Of a stretch of DNA of 64,000 nt, positions 61,898-64,000 are shown in pieces. The stretch spans positions 186,001-250,000 of the forward strand of contig NZ_JAQFIP010000002.1 in the NCBI RefSeq assembly GCF_029504735.1. The letters are read 5' to 3'. The position numbers and the translations under genes were made by a program. How positions within the stretch are numbered: the first letter of the stretch is position 1; every line of letters begins with the position of its first letter. The notes under the pieces are model-generated. The model had not been told where the DNA came from. It did no database searches and saw only the letters and a program-made list of their open reading frames with translations. Origin of the DNA: Ereboglobus sp. PH5-10 (lineage in GTDB: Bacteria > Verrucomicrobiota > Verrucomicrobiia > Opitutales > Opitutaceae).

Positions 61898-62095
61898 GGG
61901 GCGATATCCGGTTCTTGCAGTTTGCGTTATCGTGTCAAAACAGATCCCGCAATGCCGGCACTCCGGCAAATTTGCAAACGCCTATTCACACGATTCGCCT
62001 CGACACGCGAATTTTCACGCAAAAAACATTTTTGCGCCCCTCTCAAACACTCGGCTCGCATGTCGCAAAAAAATTACTATGAGAGGAGGTTTTTT

Positions 62096-62368
62096 ATGCC
62101 AACCTACGATTACGTCTGCCCGAAATGCGGCTTCGAATTTGAAGCCTTCCAGTCGATGAGCGACAAGCCGCTCACCAAGTGCCCGTCGTGCAAAAAAACG
62201 GGCGTCAAGCGGCTTATCGGCCCCGGCGCCGGTTTTGTGTTCAAGGGAACGGGATTCTACGAGACCGACTTCAAAACAAAAAAAGGCAAACCGCCCGTCG
62301 AGTCCGCGCCCAAGCAGACAAAGGCGTGCGACAGCTGCGCCTGCAAAAACGCCGGCAAATCAAAATAA
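62096..62368 (+). CDS. FmdB-family zinc-ribbon protein
   Basis: 90 residues. The start PTYDYVCPKCGFEFEAFQSM with a second pair in CPSCKKTGVKRL forms the FmdB/CxxC regulatory-type zinc ribbon, followed by GFYETDFKTKKG and a Cys-rich tail (CDSCACKN). GAGAGGAGGT at 62081-62090 is the strongest Shine-Dalgarno in the window and fixes this start, although the same frame is open for ~1 kb upstream. The family is small, possibly regulatory or rRNA-associated; its function is not established. The next gene starts 3 bp after the stop. Confidence 0.88.
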   Translation: MPTYDYVCPKCGFEFEAFQSMSDKPLTKCPSCKKTGVKRLIGPGAGFVFKGTGFYETDFKTKKGKPPVESAPKQTKACDSCACKNAGKSK

Positions 62369-62371
62369 CGC

Positions 62372-63061
62372 GTGCCCTCGCCCTCCCCCCGCCCCTCCCG
62401 CCTCTGGCCTGACGTCATCCTTGCCGCCGTCGCATTAATCGCGGGCGGCGCGCTCGCCTGCGCCTGCCTGGTTTTCAAGCCGGTCACGATCATTCCGGGC
62501 GATTCGTCCCCGCCGCAAAACACACGCGAGGTTTATTACGCCCAAGGTTCGCGGGATCGCGCCAAGGGCGCGTCGTGGATTCGCAAACGCGCCGCGCTTC
62601 TCGCCGCCGCGCCGGGCGTGATCACATTGAACGAGGACGAGCTCAACACCTGGTTCGCCGCGAGCTCGCGCGCACGACAAGCCCGCCGCTCCGGAACGAC
62701 CGCGCCCGCCCCTCAACTCGACTTCCGCATCGACGACAATCTGCTGCAAGTGGCCGCCCCCGTCATCGTGCAAACGCCCGCCGGCAAACGAACGGTGCTC
62801 ATGCGGATGCGCGGCAACTTTGAGCGCGTCGCGGCCAATCCCGACACCGGCCTGCCCAGCGTGATCATGTATGCGCCGCGCGAGGCCCACGCCGGCTCGC
62901 TGCCGCTGCACCGCATTCCCGGCGCAACCGCGTGGCTCATTTCAAAAGTGCTCCAATCCCAAACACCGCCTGGCGAGGCGCTCGCCGCTTGGAGAAAAAT
63001 CGAGCGCGTCACAATCGCCGGACGCGAATTGCGCATCATTATTTCAAACACGAACGAATAA
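62372..63061 (+). CDS. Single-pass membrane protein of unknown function
   Basis: 229 residues from a GTG start 3 bp after the FmdB-like gene, so translation is probably coupled. One N-terminal transmembrane segment (ILAAVALIAGGALACACLVF) and a periplasmic domain with VITLNEDELNTWFAASSRAR, LDFRIDDNLLQVAAPVIVQT and MRMRGNFERVA. These LNEDELN-type proteins recur near zinc-ribbon and FKBP genes in this kind of genome as I recall, but I can name no function. An FKBP gene follows after 58 bp. Confidence 0.7.
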   Translation: MPSPSPRPSRLWPDVILAAVALIAGGALACACLVFKPVTIIPGDSSPPQNTREVYYAQGSRDRAKGASWIRKRAALLAAAPGVITLNEDELNTWFAASSRARQARRSGTTAPAPQLDFRIDDNLLQVAAPVIVQTPAGKRTVLMRMRGNFERVAANPDTGLPSVIMYAPREAHAGSLPLHRIPGATAWLISKVLQSQTPPGEALAAWRKIERVTIAGRELRIIISNTNE

Positions 63062-63119
63062 AATTGCTGACAGCCGGGGATTGACGCCAGAAAGTGCGCC
63101 TGCAGAAAAACCTTTCGAC

Positions 63120-63677
63120 ATGCGTTTGCTCAAATTACTCGCCGCCCTTTTGATCCTAGCCACGCCCGCCGCGCTCCACGCGCAACGCGAAAAGCTGCCG
63201 CCAGCCGATCTCGAATACGTTGAGAAAACCTGGCCGGACGCCCAAATCACCTCCACGGGCATGCGCACAATCGTCATGCAAACCGGCACTGGTGAAAAAG
63301 CCGAGCGCGGCGACCGTGTCAGCGTTCTCTACAAAGGCATGCTGCTCAACGGAACTGTTTTCGACCAGACGCGCAGCGCCGATCACCCGTTCACATTCCG
63401 CGTCGGCCGCGGCGAGGTCATCGAAGGCTGGGAGGAAGGCATCCCGATGATGCGCGTCGGGGAAAAACGCCTCCTTATCATCCCCTTTGAACTCGGCTAC
63501 GGCACGCGCGGCGACCCCCCGAAAATTCCGCGCCGCTCGACCCTGGTTTTTGAGGTTGAATTGGTGAAAGTTGTGAAACCCGATCCGGAAACCCAGATCG
63601 AGAAGACCCCGATTGCGCCGCGCGCGAAAAAGAAGGACACCGGTCCCGTGACCAACGTCCCACCGGTCAAAAACTGA
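63120..63677 (+). CDS. Periplasmic FKBP-type peptidyl-prolyl isomerase
   Basis: 185 residues. A signal peptide (LLKLLAALLILATPAALHA) is followed by a single FKBP domain (~45-145): GDRVSVLYKGMLLNGTVFDQ, FRVGRGEVIEGWEEGIPMMR, VGEKRLLIIPFELGYGTRGD and STLVFEVELV. Tyr, Asp, Phe, Trp and Tyr of the active pocket are present, so catalysis of proline isomerisation in the periplasm is likely. The C-terminal ~35 residues are a Lys/Pro/Thr tail. It ends the FmdB-membrane protein-FKBP run; a CGCAAGCGCGCTTGCG palindrome (63678-63693) directly follows the stop. Confidence 0.93.
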   Translation: MRLLKLLAALLILATPAALHAQREKLPPADLEYVEKTWPDAQITSTGMRTIVMQTGTGEKAERGDRVSVLYKGMLLNGTVFDQTRSADHPFTFRVGRGEVIEGWEEGIPMMRVGEKRLLIIPFELGYGTRGDPPKIPRRSTLVFEVELVKVVKPDPETQIEKTPIAPRAKKKDTGPVTNVPPVKN

Positions 63678-63856
63678 CGCAAGCGCGCTTGCGCGCCGAA
63701 AGACGCCGCCGGTGAAAAGTTCGCGTTTTGTCAGCCATGCCGAAGCGCGCGAGGGGAGTTGCGCGCGGAGAAAACAAAACTCGATTCATTTCGCCATCGC
63801 CTGTTTTATTCAGGCGTTTCCTTTCGCCATTCGCACAAGGAACCATCCGTTTTCCG

Positions 63857-64000
63857 ATGCCTGATTTCACCAACATCAAACATTCAACCGACGCCGCCAG
63901 ACCAATGGGCGCCGACACCTCCTCGCTGCTTTCCGCCAGCTCCGGAATAATCGCCCCGGCATCAGGCTCTCGCGAACCGCTCTTCAACTGGCTCACGCAA
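63857..64000 (+). CDS. 5' end of a gene cut by the right window edge
   Basis: 48 codons are open from an ATG at 63857 to the edge (MPDFTNIKHSTDAARPMGAD; ends REPLFNWLTQ). An AGGAA lies 15-19 nt upstream; a later ATG at 63902 is possible. The segment is Ser/Ala/Thr-rich and then begins a PLFNWL motif. A 4-alpha-glucanotransferase would start that way (a WLxxRxxGVLLHPTS motif would follow), but too little is visible for a call. Confidence 0.45.
   Translation, partial: MPDFTNIKHSTDAARPMGADTSSLLSASSGIIAPASGSREPLFNWLTQ

Noticed and set aside
61103-62095. Upstream extension of the FmdB-like gene by ~330 codons
   Set aside because: It is antisense to ispA, and a strong Shine-Dalgarno at 62081-62090 fixes the start at 62096.

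Overview
The window is GC-rich, almost fully coding DNA from a Gram-negative bacterium. Giant autotransporters, formylglycine sulfatases, PA14-like modules, a thioester alpha-2-macroglobulin, GH20/GH30/NamZ enzymes, sparse Shine-Dalgarno sequences and many intergenic palindromes together suggest Verrucomicrobiota, most likely Opitutaceae from a host-associated or polysaccharide-rich habitat. This is inference from gene content: there is no rRNA gene here to confirm it, and I saw no tRNA, CRISPR array, prophage or insertion sequence.

Layout. 1-7705 (minus) is the first ~2,570 codons of a type V autotransporter whose barrel runs off the left edge. 7954-17963 holds argC, a cysteine-less thioredoxin-fold protein, hslO, a YafK-like L,D-transpeptidase, a sulfatase, a Pro/Ala-rich secreted protein, dapA, dapB and ruvA. 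18036-33805 holds the alpha-2-macroglobulin, proA, a CobW/G3E GTPase with a His-rich insert, fumC, hisF, an unassigned toroid-like protein, a Lys/Ala/Pro-tailed carbohydrate-binding-like protein, an EEP hydrolase and rph.

34769-52650 looks like an accessory glycan/amino-sugar locus. One block (DUF4239 membrane protein, sulfatase, amidohydrolase; minus) is divergent from nahK-like kinase, sugar-nucleotide epimerase and AraC regulator (plus), followed by a GH30 hydrolase. A second minus block runs nagB/PIG-L fusion, GH20 hexosaminidase, sodium-solute symporter, ROK kinase and PIG-L deacetylase, divergent from a second AraC regulator. Together they could desulfate and cleave HexNAc glycans, import the sugars, phosphorylate them at C1 (NahK) or C6 (ROK), deacetylate, deaminate to fructose-6-P, and interconvert UDP-HexNAc epimers. 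Two of the divergent promoters share a 13/15 motif.

52684-64000 returns to housekeeping: xerC, mazG, a Ser/Thr kinase next to rpoN (sigma-54), a NamZ/DUF1343 lipoprotein, an RNHCP zinc-ribbon protein, a secreted EEP hydrolase, a chagasin-like inhibitor lipoprotein, ispA, an FmdB-like zinc ribbon, a membrane protein, an FKBP isomerase, and the first 48 codons of a gene cut by the right edge.

Intergenic gaps carry several palindromic or tandem repeat families, listed separately. One tandem family (CTCCTGACTCCT) sits directly upstream of dapB, ruvA, rph and hisF.
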